DNA of 64,000 nt from Bradyrhizobium ottawaense (lineage in GTDB: Bacteria > Pseudomonadota > Alphaproteobacteria > Rhizobiales > Xanthobacteraceae): the NCBI RefSeq assembly GCF_002278135.3, contig NZ_CP029425.2, positions 8,525,153 through 8,589,152 of the forward strand. Direction: 5' to 3'. Made by a program: the position numbers and the translations under genes. The notes under the pieces are model-generated. The model searched no databases and had not been told where the DNA came from. It saw only the letters and a program-made list of their open reading frames with translations. Below, in pieces: positions 1 through 8,347 of the stretch. Position 1 is the stretch's first letter. Each line of letters starts with the position of its first letter.

Positions 1-131
1 GTCCGGGAGACCCTACAGACTGGGGTTGGAACCGTCTTTTTTCGCCCCCGCTGGACGCATGCGGCACCCCCAAGGGGTGAGGGAAGACTCACTCCTATAA
101 GGCTACCTAAATACCGCGAATCTGGAGAGAA

Positions 132-170
132 CCAGGCCCGGCCGGAGCCTCCGGCGGGGCCTGGATTTTC
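132..170 (+). terminator. Strong hairpin followed by TTTT, end of an unseen plus-strand transcript
   Basis: A 16-bp inverted repeat with one mismatch (132-147 against 149-164, GC-rich) is followed on the plus strand by ATTTTC. This polarity fits a Rho-independent terminator for something transcribed rightwards from before the window. It also lies just past the stop of the leftward phaZ gene and could serve both. Bases 1-131 hold no convincing reading frame and could be the 3' part of a structured RNA, but I recognise no family. Confidence 0.45.
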
Positions 171-193
171 GACGGGAAAGCCGAAAACGAAGG

Positions 194-1522
194 TTATTCG
201 GCCGCCAGAGCCTGCAATGAACTCGGATTCGCAGCTGAGACCATGAAGTCATGGATTCGCGGAACGATTTCCGACTTGAAGCGCGAGCCGTTGAACACGC
301 CGTAATGTCCGACGCCCTTCTGGACGTAATGAACGCGGCGATGATCGGGGATCGAGCTGCACAATGTGTGCGTCGCTTCGGTCTGACCGAGACCCGAGAT
401 GTCGTCGTTCTCGCCTTCGACCGTCATCAACGCCACGCGCGTGACCTTGGATGGGTCCACGCGTGTTCCGCGATGGGTCATCTCGCCCTTCGGCAGCGAG
501 TGCTTCACGAACACGGTGTCGACCGTCTGCAGGTAATACTCGGCGGAGAGGTCCATCACCGCGAGATATTCGTCATAGAACTCGCGATGCTTGTCGACGA
601 GGTCGCCGTCGCCCTTCACCAGATGGGCAAAGAGCTGCTTGTGGGCGTCCATGTGGCGGTCGAGATTCATGCTGATGAAGCCGTTGAGCTGCAAAAATCC
701 CGGATAGACGTCGCGCATCATGCCGGGATGCGGGAACGGCACCTTGGTGATGACGTGGTTGCGGAACCAGTCGATGCCGCGCTCCTGGGCGAGATTGTTC
801 ACCGCCGTCGGGTTGCGGCGGGTGTCGATCGGGCCGCCCATCAGCGTCATAGAGGTCGGCACGAAGGGATCGCGCCGCGCTTCCATGATCGAGACGGCGG
901 CGACCACCGGCACGGAGGGCTGGCACACCGCCATGACATGGGTGTTGCCGCCGAGGACGTGCAGCATCTCGATGACGTAGTCGATGTAATCGTCGAGATC
1001 GAAGCGGCCATCGCTGAGCGGCACCATGCGGGCATCGGCCCAATCGGTGATGTAGACCTCATGCGCGGGCAGGAAGGCCTCGACCGTGCCGCGAAGCAGC
1101 GTCGCATAATGCCCGGACATCGGCGCCACGATCAGCACGCGCGGCTGCGGGCTGCGCAGGGGACGAGCGAACTTGCGATCGAAGTAGAGCAGCCGGCAGA
1201 ACGGCTTTTCCCAGACCGAGCGGATCTCGACGGGGACGCGGATGCCGTTGACCTCGGTGTCGTTGAGGCCCCATTCCGGCTTGCCGTAGCGGCGCGTGGT
1301 GCGCTCGAACAATTCGCAGGCCGCGGCGACCGACTTGCCGACCTCGGTGCGCGCCCAGGGATTGAGAGGATTCTGGAACAGCAGCTTGGTCGCGTCAGTG
1401 ACCGCACGTGCCGGATTGAGAGAGGCGTGCGCCATCTCGTACATCCAGTACATCGGCGTCGTCAGGACCGGACTGCCTTCTGCAGCCAGGGGCGGTGCGC
1501 CGCCAAACTCACCAATAGGCAT
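194..1522 (-). CDS. phaZ: Intracellular poly(3-hydroxyalkanoate) depolymerase
   Basis: The protein has 442 residues, the usual length of the intracellular PHB depolymerase family of alphaproteobacteria. It opens with an MYWMYEMAHASLNPAR-type segment typical of that family and continues as an alpha/beta-hydrolase-like domain ending in a conserved GVGHYGVFNG stretch with the probable catalytic His. The likely nucleophile lies in the AVCQPSVP segment, where the family uses Cys rather than Ser. It would mobilise stored polyhydroxybutyrate granules to hydroxybutyrate units in the cytoplasm. The ATG start is preceded by AGAGGGATA, a good ribosome site. It is monocistronic and leftward, with a candidate promoter just upstream at 1549-1577. 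A second PHB-depolymerase-type esterase lies at 11.9-13.1 kb but is unrelated in sequence. Confidence 0.93.
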   Translation of the reverse strand: MPIGEFGGAPPLAAEGSPVLTTPMYWMYEMAHASLNPARAVTDATKLLFQNPLNPWARTEVGKSVAAACELFERTTRRYGKPEWGLNDTEVNGIRVPVEIRSVWEKPFCRLLYFDRKFARPLRSPQPRVLIVAPMSGHYATLLRGTVEAFLPAHEVYITDWADARMVPLSDGRFDLDDYIDYVIEMLHVLGGNTHVMAVCQPSVPVVAAVSIMEARRDPFVPTSMTLMGGPIDTRRNPTAVNNLAQERGIDWFRNHVITKVPFPHPGMMRDVYPGFLQLNGFISMNLDRHMDAHKQLFAHLVKGDGDLVDKHREFYDEYLAVMDLSAEYYLQTVDTVFVKHSLPKGEMTHRGTRVDPSKVTRVALMTVEGENDDISGLGQTEATHTLCSSIPDHRRVHYVQKGVGHYGVFNGSRFKSEIVPRIHDFMVSAANPSSLQALAAE

Positions 1523-1548
1523 CGCTATATCCCTCTTCGCATCGCAGC

Positions 1549-1577
1549 ATACTGCCGAATGCGCAATATTGCGTCAA
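1549..1577 (-). promoter_or_regulatory. Candidate phaZ promoter with embedded palindromic operator
   Basis: On the minus strand a TTGACG -35 element (plus 1572-1577) is followed by a perfect 12-bp palindrome CGCAATATTGCG (1562-1573), then a weak -10 such as CAGTAT (1549-1554) at 17-bp spacing. The palindrome overlaps the spacer, where a repressor would act. It lies about 27-55 bp upstream of the phaZ start codon. The regulator is not identifiable from sequence alone. Confidence 0.4.
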
Positions 1578-1643
1578 TGCATGGTTCCGTACATCTACGG
1601 AGCCGAAGCGGCTAAACCAGCCTGAATCCACGGGAAAGTGACG

Positions 1644-2462
1644 TTATTCACCGCCCGACAGCAGCGAGCCGTGCCGTTTGGCGCTGCGCAAAAGGGCAAG
1701 GAATGATGCAAAAGATGCAACCAGAAAGACGGCGTTGATGGCCAGCGCCTCCAGCATCAGATCGGCGCGGAAGGTGTTTTCGATCAGCAGCGCGCGCATT
1801 CCCTCGAAGGCATAGGTCGGCGGCAACGCCCAAGCGACGTATTGCAGCCAGACCGGCAACACGCTGACGGGGTAGTAGACGCAGGCGAGCGGCAGGATCG
1901 CGAACATCAGGGTCCAGACGATGCTCTCGGCGCCGAGGCCGTTTCGCAGCACGAGACCCGACACGAAGATGCCGACCGACCAGCTCGTGAAGATCAGATT
2001 GCAGAAGAATGCGATCAAGGGCAGGCCCAGAGCATAGACATTGAAGTGAAACATGAACAGGGCGAGCAAGGTCATCGGAATGATCCCGATCGCAAGCCGG
2101 ATCAGGCTCATGACCATCAGCGACAGCAGAAACTCGATCGGCCTCAAGGGGCTCATCATGAGGTTGCCGATGTTGCGCGCCCACATCTCCTCCAGGAACG
2201 AGATGGAGAAGCCGAGCTGCCCGCGGAACAGGATATCCCAGAGGATGACGGCGCCGATCAGCGTGCCGCCGGCGCGCGCGAAGAAATTGGAATTCTCGGC
2301 GATGTAATACTGGATGAAACCCCAAGTGATGACCTGCAGCGCCGGCCAGTACAGCAATTCAAGCAGCCGCGGCCAGGATGACAGCAGGAGGTACCAGTAG
2401 CGCAGGATCATCGCGCCGATGCGATGGACGGAGATGCCGCGGTGGAGGGGGATGTCCGTCAT
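1644..2462 (-). CDS. ABC-2 type transporter permease
   Basis: A 272-residue integral membrane protein with about six hydrophobic segments and the ABC-2 permease fold. It resembles NodJ/YhhJ-like polysaccharide or drug export permeases and is the usual length for a single permease subunit. The short N-terminal cytoplasmic tail is followed by an RYWYLLLSSWPRLLELLYWP segment common to the family. Its ATPase partner lies immediately upstream on the same strand (2677-3480), separated by 214 bp that hold a palindromic repeat, so the two are probably co-transcribed. Substrate unknown; export rather than import is expected because there is no binding protein. Confidence 0.88.
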   Translation of the reverse strand: MTDIPLHRGISVHRIGAMILRYWYLLLSSWPRLLELLYWPALQVITWGFIQYYIAENSNFFARAGGTLIGAVILWDILFRGQLGFSISFLEEMWARNIGNLMMSPLRPIEFLLSLMVMSLIRLAIGIIPMTLLALFMFHFNVYALGLPLIAFFCNLIFTSWSVGIFVSGLVLRNGLGAESIVWTLMFAILPLACVYYPVSVLPVWLQYVAWALPPTYAFEGMRALLIENTFRADLMLEALAINAVFLVASFASFLALLRSAKRHGSLLSGGE

Positions 2463-2490
2463 CGCGCGATAACCTGGCCCGGATGGGATC

Positions 2491-2640
2491 TGTCATCCCG
2501 GGGCGCGACATCGTCGCGAGCCCGGGATCCATAACCACGAAACTCAATTTGGCGAAGACTCGGAGTGACCCGTCTCGCCTCGCAACCGCCGCCTGTGATT
2601 ATGGATTCCGGGCTCGCGCTCCGCGCGCCCCGGAATGACA
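2491..2640. repeat. Palindromic intergenic repeat (hybrid of families A and D)
   Basis: An imperfect inverted repeat with outer arms TGTCATCCCGG...CCGGAATGACA and inner arms ATCCATAACCACG / GTGATTATGGAT. The inner part belongs to the ~145-bp family A found also at 6247, 8203, 11722, 16353 and 22171. The right half matches the family D unit at 59405-59511. It lies between the ATPase and permease genes of one exporter and may form a stable hairpin in their mRNA. Confidence 0.85.
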
Positions 2641-2676
2641 GACCTCCATCCGGGCTACGAATACGGGTACGACCGC

Positions 2677-3480
2677 TCACCTCGCCGCCTCCTTCGCACC
2701 GTTCACCCGGCCGCGCGCGACGTCCAGAAACACCTCCTCCAGCGTGGTGCGATTGTAGCGCGCCATGATCGCCTCAGGCGTATCGTCGTCCTCGATGCGA
2801 CCGCGCTTCATGATGATGACGCGGTCGCAGAGCCGCTCGACCTCGAGCATGTTGTGCGAAGCCAAAAGGATCGTGGCGTTGTTGTCCTTGCGATAACGCT
2901 CCAGGTGCGCCCGCACCCAGTCGGCGGTATCCGGATCGAGCGAGGCGGTCGGCTCGTCCAGCAGCAGCAGCTCGGGCCGGTTGATCAGCGCTTTGGCGAG
3001 CGCGACGCGGGTCTTCTGCCCGGCCGACAGCTTGCCGTTGGCGCGGTCGATGAATTCGGTGAGATCGAGATCGTCCGCGAGCTCGGCGATGCGGCCGGCG
3101 AGGTTCTTCACCGCATAGAGCTTGCCGAACACGGTGAGATTCTGCCGCACCGTGAGCCGCATCGGCATGTCGACATAGGGGCTCTCGAAATTCATCCGCC
3201 CCAGCACGGAAGCACTCTCCTCGGGCATCCGATGTCCGAGCACCTGCACGCGGCCGGAGGTCGGCAGCACAAGGCCCATGATCATTGCGATGGTCGTGGT
3301 CTTGCCGGCGCCGTTGCCGCCCAGAAGTCCGGTGATGCTGCCACGCGGCAACGAAAAGGAGATGTCGTCGACCGCTCGGGTCTGCTTATAGATTTTGACG
3401 AGGTGCTCGACCGCGATCGCCGCGGACGAGCTGCGCTCCGCGACAGTCGGCCGACTTGAAGCCTTGTCATTCTCGGTCAT
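2677..3480 (-). CDS. ABC transporter ATP-binding protein
   Basis: A 267-residue ATPase subunit of the CcmA/DrrA/NodI type. Walker A (GGNGAGKTTT), Q-loop region, signature (LSAGQKTRVALAKAL), Walker B (LLLLDEPTASLDPD) and the switch His in an ASHNM motif are all intact. I chose the ATG at 3480 because the domain begins about 20 residues later; the frame stays open further upstream but the added sequence is not protein-like. It is the energising partner of the permease at 1644-2462. The divergent regS gene begins about 100 bp away. Confidence 0.9.
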   Translation of the reverse strand: MTENDKASSRPTVAERSSSAAIAVEHLVKIYKQTRAVDDISFSLPRGSITGLLGGNGAGKTTTIAMIMGLVLPTSGRVQVLGHRMPEESASVLGRMNFESPYVDMPMRLTVRQNLTVFGKLYAVKNLAGRIAELADDLDLTEFIDRANGKLSAGQKTRVALAKALINRPELLLLDEPTASLDPDTADWVRAHLERYRKDNNATILLASHNMLEVERLCDRVIIMKRGRIEDDDTPEAIMARYNRTTLEEVFLDVARGRVNGAKEAAR

Positions 3481-3583
3481 GCTGGTCGTTCTTCTGCTAT
3501 TGCAGCGGATAGCGCAAGGCTTGTAATCCGGTGGTTCCGCGAGCCCAGCGTTTGTGATCTGGAAGGCACCCCCATTGGCCGAT

Positions 3584-4906
3584 ATGACTGAAATTGCTGC
3601 TTCCGACTTTCGCCACGCGCAGCGGCATATCCGCCTGGACACGATCCTGCGGCTGCGTTGGCTGGCGGTGCTGGGCCAGCTCGCCGCGATCTTCATCGTG
3701 GCGCAGGGGTTGGAATTCAACGTCGAGATCGTCCCCTGCGTCAGCATCATCGCCTTGTCGGCCGCGCTCAATCTGGCGCTCCAGACCGTGTCCAATCCGC
3801 TGCAGCGGCTGGAGCCGATGCAGGCGGCCGGACTGCTCGCGCTGAACATCGTGGAGCTGGCCGGTCTGCTGTACTTCACCGGCGGACTGCAGAACCCGTT
3901 CTCGTTCCTCTTCCTCGCGCCGGTGCTGATCTCGGCCACGGCGCTGCCGGCGCGCTTCACCTTCGGCCTCGGTGTGCTTGCGGTAGCCTGCGCCTCGGTC
4001 CTGTTCTTCTTCCATTTGCCGCTGCCCTGGGATTCCGATGATCCCCTGGTGCTGCCGCCGATCTACCTCGTCGGCGTCTGGCTCTCGATCGTGCTCGCGA
4101 TCGGCGTCACCAGCCTCTACTCGTTCCAGGTGACCGAGGAGGCGCGCAAGCTTGCGGACGCGCTGGCCGCGACCGAGCTGGTGCTGACGCGCGAGCAGCA
4201 TCTGACGCAGCTCGACGGCCTCGCAGCCGCGGCCGCGCACGAGCTCGGCACGCCGCTCGCGACGATCTTTTTGATCTCGCGCGAGCTGGAAAAGACGGTG
4301 AAGGACGCCAGCTTTGCCGCCGACCTGAAGACGCTGCGCGAGCAGACCCAGCGCTGCCGCGACATCTTGAGCAAGATCACCCAGCTCTCCTCCACCGGCG
4401 CGCCGTTCGACCGCATGAAGCTGTCGGAGCTGATCGAGGAGGTGGTGGCCCCGCACCGCGATTTCGGCGTCGAGATCAAGGTGCGGATCGCGGTCGCCGC
4501 CGTGTCCGAGCCGGTCGGCTCGCGCAATCCGGCGATCCTCTACGGCGTCGGCAACATCGTCGAGAACGCGGTCGATTTCGCCCATACCACCGTCGAGGTG
4601 AACGCGTGGTGGAACAAGGACACGATCGAGCTTCTGATCTCCGACGACGGCCCAGGCATTCCGCCCGACATCCTGAACCGGATCGGCGAGCCCTATCTGT
4701 CGCGGCGACGAACCACGGATGAGGGCAGCGGTGAGCGACGCGGTCTCGGATTGGGCGTGTTCATCGCGCGCACGTTGCTGGAACGCACCGGCGCCAAGGT
4801 CTCGTTTACCAACCGGATCTTTCCGGAACACGGCGCGGTGGTGCAGATCACATGGCCGCGACAGCGTTTTGAGGCTATCGAGAGCCTCGAAGAAACAATA
4901 GGATAG
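3584..4906 (+). CDS. regS: Redox-sensing membrane histidine kinase RegS (RegB/PrrB family)
   Basis: A 440-residue sensor kinase. The N-terminal half has about six membrane segments and the family quinone-binding heptapeptide GGLQNPF (residues 100-106). The H-box AAAAHELGTPLA puts the phospho-accepting His at residue 219 and a redox-box Cys at 258 (QRCRDIL), corresponding to RegB Cys265. A full HATPase domain follows (NIVENAVDFA, DDGPGIP, GLGLGVFIA). The ATG at 3584 is chosen because it gives His219, the number I recall for Bradyrhizobium RegS; an in-frame TTG at 3575 lies 8 nt from a GGAAGG ribosome site and is the main alternative. RegR follows 103 bp downstream. RegSR responds to redox state and in this genus feeds into fixR-nifA. 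Confidence 0.93.
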   Translation: MTEIAASDFRHAQRHIRLDTILRLRWLAVLGQLAAIFIVAQGLEFNVEIVPCVSIIALSAALNLALQTVSNPLQRLEPMQAAGLLALNIVELAGLLYFTGGLQNPFSFLFLAPVLISATALPARFTFGLGVLAVACASVLFFFHLPLPWDSDDPLVLPPIYLVGVWLSIVLAIGVTSLYSFQVTEEARKLADALAATELVLTREQHLTQLDGLAAAAAHELGTPLATIFLISRELEKTVKDASFAADLKTLREQTQRCRDILSKITQLSSTGAPFDRMKLSELIEEVVAPHRDFGVEIKVRIAVAAVSEPVGSRNPAILYGVGNIVENAVDFAHTTVEVNAWWNKDTIELLISDDGPGIPPDILNRIGEPYLSRRRTTDEGSGERRGLGLGVFIARTLLERTGAKVSFTNRIFPEHGAVVQITWPRQRFEAIESLEETIG

Positions 4907-5009
4907 GCCGCGACCTTGCGTCGCACAACAGGGCCGATCGACTATCGGCGGCCTTGGCACCGCCCGATTGCGAGGCCATATGTAGTCGCGTTGGAGAGAG
5001 GACAAAACC

Positions 5010-5564
5010 TTGAACGCCATCGCCGAACTGAACGAACAGACCGACCGCTCGCTGCTCATCGTGGAGGACGACAAGCCGTTCCTGGAGCGGTTGTCGCGCG
5101 CCATGGAGACGCGCGGCTTCTCGGTGACGTCATGCGACACCGTCTCGGATGGTCTTGCGCAGATCGGCAAGGCAGCGCCGGCATTCGCCGTGGTGGACTT
5201 GCGGCTCGGCGACGGCAACGGCCTTGACGTGGTCTCGGCGCTGAAGAAGAAGCGCCCGGATGCGCGCGCGATCGTGCTGACCGGCTATGGCAACATCGCC
5301 ACCGCCGTCACCGCGGTGAAGATGGGCGCGATCGATTATCTCTCCAAGCCGGCGGATGCCGACGACGTCGTCGCGGCGCTGCTGTCGACCAGCGCGGAGA
5401 AATCCGAGCTGCCGACCAACCCGATGTCCGCCGACCGCGTACGCTGGGAGCACATCCAGCGCATCTACGAGATGTGCAACCGCAACGTCTCGGAGACGGC
5501 GCGCAGGCTGAACATGCACCGCAGGACGTTGCAGCGCATTCTGGCCAAGCGCGCGCCGAGGTAG
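5010..5564 (+). CDS. regR: Response regulator RegR (RegA/PrrA family)
   Basis: A 184-residue two-domain regulator. The receiver domain (about residues 14-130) has the acidic pair ED (19-20), phospho-acceptor Asp63 (VVDLRLGDGNG), Thr (VLTGYGN) and Lys (YLSKPAD). The C-terminus is a Fis-type helix-turn-helix (NVSETARRLNMHRRTLQRIL), the near-invariant DNA-binding helix of the RegA family. The start codon is TTG, set by a GGAGAGAGG ribosome site ending about 8 nt before it and by the residue number 63, which agrees with my memory of Bradyrhizobium RegR. It is the cognate partner of RegS. Confidence 0.94.
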   Translation: MNAIAELNEQTDRSLLIVEDDKPFLERLSRAMETRGFSVTSCDTVSDGLAQIGKAAPAFAVVDLRLGDGNGLDVVSALKKKRPDARAIVLTGYGNIATAVTAVKMGAIDYLSKPADADDVVAALLSTSAEKSELPTNPMSADRVRWEHIQRIYEMCNRNVSETARRLNMHRRTLQRILAKRAPR

Positions 5565-5570
5565 CGGTCT

Positions 5571-5662
5571 CGTAGGGTGGGCAAAGGCGCGCAAGCGCCG
5601 TGCCCACGCTCTGTTAGAGTTGGATAGAGATCGTGGGCACGCTTCGCTTTGCCCACCCTACG
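5571..5662. repeat. Palindromic intergenic repeat, family B (GTAGGGTGGGCAAAGG)
   Basis: Inverted repeat with arms CGTAGGGTGGGCAAAGGCG and its near-complement CTTTGCCCACCCTACG, with nested GTGCCCACG inner arms. A close copy lies at 18107-18194, and a variant with TTAGCG/TAACCC arms at 52621-52716. It sits between the regR stop and the convergent mmcB stop, where it could act as a bidirectional terminator. Confidence 0.85.
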
Positions 5663-5683
5663 GCACCGATGTTTGCGGCGCCG

Positions 5684-6175
5684 CTACTCCCAAAATTCCG
5701 CATGCCCTTGCGGGTCGACCAGCCGGTTGATCCGAAGCGCCGCCGCCATTCCAAACCGCACCGTCATCTGCTTGCGCGTGGCCGCAGCGAGCTTGTGCTC
5801 GGGCGCTTCGCAATGCAGGTGCGCGCCATAGGCGTCGGCGATGATCAGGCCGGTGCCTTCCGGAAAGATCTCGCACGGCAGGTCCTGAGTGAAGGCGAAG
5901 AACAGCCGGTCGCAATGGGCGCGGTACTCGTGCCATTTCTGGTCGGCGCGCAGATCCTCCACCGACGATTTGATCTCGACGATCCAGATCTCGCCGCGCT
6001 CGTTCAGCGCCACGAGATCGGCGCGCCGGCCCGAGGGCAGCGGCAATTCGCTGATGCAGGTAAAGCCGAGCGAACGCAGCAGCCGCGCGGTGCCCCGCGC
6101 GACCGCGAGCGCCGTCTCCGACTGGCGGCGATCAGGCGGCGGCACGAGGGCGATGTTGCGGGCGGGATTGTCCAT
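5684..6175 (-). CDS. mmcB: MmcB-family DNA repair nuclease-like protein
   Basis: About 163 residues with the MmcB-like nuclease-fold core: a GRRADLVALNERGEIWIVEIKS segment carries the D...ExK metal-site pattern of PD-(D/E)XK enzymes, followed by a conserved DQKWHEYRAHCDRLFFAF block. In Caulobacter, MmcB is part of the LexA/SOS-controlled mitomycin C response. The start is uncertain: ATG at 6175 is used, but no good ribosome site is visible and a GTG at 6208 would add 11 residues. The gene is convergent with regR. Confidence 0.82.
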   Translation of the reverse strand: MDNPARNIALVPPPDRRQSETALAVARGTARLLRSLGFTCISELPLPSGRRADLVALNERGEIWIVEIKSSVEDLRADQKWHEYRAHCDRLFFAFTQDLPCEIFPEGTGLIIADAYGAHLHCEAPEHKLAAATRKQMTVRFGMAAALRINRLVDPQGHAEFWE

Positions 6176-6246
6176 GGGGGGAGGATAGCCGATTCCGTAG
6201 AACTGCACACTGCTCGATGGAGCCTAAGCGCAGTCTCGATCTCCGC

Positions 6247-6390
6247 CGTCGTCCCCGCGAAAGCGGGGACCCATAACCACAGGGAGTTGTTGTAGGGCGC
6301 TCAGGTAACTCCGAGTCATCGCAAAACTGCTCCCTGTGGTTATGGGTCCCGGATCGGCGCTCCGCTTCGCTGCGCTTGTCCGGGACGACA
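6247..6390. repeat. Palindromic intergenic repeat, family A
   Basis: About 144 bp. Outer arm CGTCGTCCCCGCGAAAGCGGGGAC, inner arms CCCATAACCACAGG and CCCTGTGGTTATGGG, and right outer arm GTCCGGGACGACA. The centre carries the ACTCCGAGTCAT-type word seen in other copies. It fills the 300-bp gap between mmcB and the GH13 gene; the remaining bases show no gene. Confidence 0.9.
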
Positions 6391-6475
6391 CCGAGGATGA
6401 AACACGGAACCTCCCCTCCCCCACGCACTTATCACGCAGCCGCCGCACCTCGGCGGAACCACCGAGGCTGCGCGG

Positions 6476-8176
6476 ATGATCGACGATCTCTGGTACAAGA
6501 ACGGCGTGATCTACTGCCTTTCCGTCGGCTCCTATATGGACGCCAACGGTGACGGCGTCGGCGACTTCAAGGGCCTGCTCCGCCGGCTCGACTATCTGCA
6601 TGGCCTCGGCATCACCACGATCTGGCTGATGCCGTTCCAGACCTCGCCCGGCCGCGACGACGGCTACGACATCGCCGACTATTACAGCGTGGATGCGCGT
6701 TACGGCACGCTCGGCGATTTCGTCGAGTTCGCCCACGGCTGCAAGCAGCGCGGCATCCGCATCATCATCGACCTCGTCGTCAACCACACCTCGGATCAGC
6801 ATCACTGGTTCAAGGAGGCGCGGCGCGACAAGAACTCGCCCTACCGCGACTGGTATGTGTGGTCCGACAAGAAGCCGGCCGGTGCCGACAAGGGCATGGT
6901 GTTTCCCGGCGTGCAGAAAACGACCTGGACGCGCGACAAGGAAGCGGGCGCGTATTACTTCCACCGCTTCTACGATTTCCAGCCCGACCTCAACACCTCG
7001 AACCCGCATGTGCAGGCCGAGATCCTGAAGATCATGGGGTTCTGGATCCAGCTCGGCGTCTCCGGCTTCCGCATGGACGCCGTGCCCTTCGTGATCGCGA
7101 CCAAGGGTGCGAAGGTGAAGAAGCCGGTCGAGCAGTACGACATGCTGCGCGCATTCCGCGAATTCCTGCAATGGCGGCAGGGCGACGCCATCATCCTCGC
7201 CGAAGCCAATGTGCTGCCGAAGACGGACATGGAATATTTCGGCCGCGACGCCGACCGCATGCACATGATGTTCAACTTCCACGTCAACCAGCACCTGTTC
7301 TATGCGCTGGCATCCGCAGATTCGCGGCCGCTGGCGAAGGCGTTGAAGGCGACCAAGCCGCGGCCGGCGACCGCGCAATGGGGCCTGTTCCTGCGCAATC
7401 ACGACGAGCTCGACCTGGGGCGGCTGACCAAGGCGCAGCGCGACTCCGTGTTCAGGAATTTCGGTCCCGACAAGGACATGCAGCTCTACGACCGCGGCAT
7501 CAGGCGGCGCCTCGCGCCGATGCTGGGCGGCGATCGCCGGCGGCTCGAACTCGCCTACAGCCTGATGTGCACGCTGCCCGGAACGCCCGTGATCCGCTAT
7601 GGCGACGAGATCGCGATGGGCGACGATCTCTCACTGCCGGAACGCAATTGCGCGCGCACGCCGATGCAATGGTCGACCGAGCCGCATGGCGGCTTCACCA
7701 AGAGCAACAGGCCGGCCTGCCCTGTGATCGACAAGGGGCCTTACGGCTATCCCCACGTCAACGTCGCCAAGCAGCGGCGCGATCCCAACTCCATGCTGAA
7801 CTGGACCGAGCGCATCGTCCGTATGCGCAAGGAGGTGCCTGAAATCGGCTGGGGCGACTTCACGATCATTCCGGTGCGCGATCCCGCCGTGTTCATCATG
7901 CGCTACGACTGGCGCAACAATTCGGTGCTGTTCGTGCATAATCTCGACGAGAAGCCGCGCGAGATCGCGTTCTCGGCCGGGCTGCCGGACGAGGCCGGCG
8001 CGCACCTGATCAATCTGCTCGCGGAGGACCACAGCCACGCCGACAAGCGCGGCCAGCACCGGATCGTGCTGGAGCCGTATGGGTATCGCTGGTACCGCGT
8101 CGGCGGGCTGGATTATCTGCTGAAGCGGAGCGATATCGACGGGGATACGGTGAGAGGGAAGAAGCATCCGGGGTAG
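6476..8176 (+). CDS. GH13 alpha-amylase-family protein, trehalose-synthase-like
   Basis: 566 residues of the GH13 clan with a complete TIM-barrel active site: nucleophile Asp201 (GFRMDAVPF), acid/base Glu243 (LAEANVLP) and Asp310 (RNHDELDL), plus the DLVVNHTSDQH region I motif. The AEAN and RNHDELDL signatures fit trehalose synthase/maltose-isomerising enzymes (TreS-like) better than true amylases; no maltokinase domain is fused. The C-terminal beta domain is short. No signal peptide, so cytoplasmic. A second GH13 enzyme is encoded convergently at 8348-9946, pointing to alpha-glucan or trehalose metabolism. The exact substrate (maltose, trehalose or sucrose) cannot be fixed from sequence. Confidence 0.88.
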   Translation: MIDDLWYKNGVIYCLSVGSYMDANGDGVGDFKGLLRRLDYLHGLGITTIWLMPFQTSPGRDDGYDIADYYSVDARYGTLGDFVEFAHGCKQRGIRIIIDLVVNHTSDQHHWFKEARRDKNSPYRDWYVWSDKKPAGADKGMVFPGVQKTTWTRDKEAGAYYFHRFYDFQPDLNTSNPHVQAEILKIMGFWIQLGVSGFRMDAVPFVIATKGAKVKKPVEQYDMLRAFREFLQWRQGDAIILAEANVLPKTDMEYFGRDADRMHMMFNFHVNQHLFYALASADSRPLAKALKATKPRPATAQWGLFLRNHDELDLGRLTKAQRDSVFRNFGPDKDMQLYDRGIRRRLAPMLGGDRRRLELAYSLMCTLPGTPVIRYGDEIAMGDDLSLPERNCARTPMQWSTEPHGGFTKSNRPACPVIDKGPYGYPHVNVAKQRRDPNSMLNWTERIVRMRKEVPEIGWGDFTIIPVRDPAVFIMRYDWRNNSVLFVHNLDEKPREIAFSAGLPDEAGAHLINLLAEDHSHADKRGQHRIVLEPYGYRWYRVGGLDYLLKRSDIDGDTVRGKKHPG

Positions 8177-8202
8177 TGCCCGACTGTAACCGCACACCCC
8201 AC

Positions 8203-8345
8203 TGTCGTCCCCGCGCACGCGGAGACCCATAACCACAGGAAGGAGTTTGTGGCGAGCGGGCAACTCCGAATCGTCGCCAAACCACTCCCTGTGGTTATGG
8301 ATCCCGGATCTGCGCTCCGCTTCGCTGCGCTTGTCCGGGACGACA
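8203..8345. repeat. Palindromic intergenic repeat, family A
   Basis: TGTCGTCCCCGCG...GACCCATAACCACAGG left arm, CCCTGTGGTTATGG and GTCCGGGACGAC right arm, central ACTCCGAATCGT word. It occupies the gap between two convergent GH13 genes, ending three bases before the stop of the leftward gene, so it lies within both 3' untranslated regions. Confidence 0.9.
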
Positions 8346-8347
8346 TC

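Noticed and set aside
1..193. Part of a tmRNA (GGATTTTCGACGGG at 163-176 resembles the GGATTCGACGGG of tmRNA 5' ends)
   Set aside because: The word has two extra bases, is followed directly by the phaZ stop region, and no tag reading frame or acceptor stem could be found.
2677..3960. A 427-residue version of the ABC ATPase
   Set aside because: The extra N-terminus runs through the divergent regS promoter and coding start and has no domain; ATG 3480 gives normal family length.
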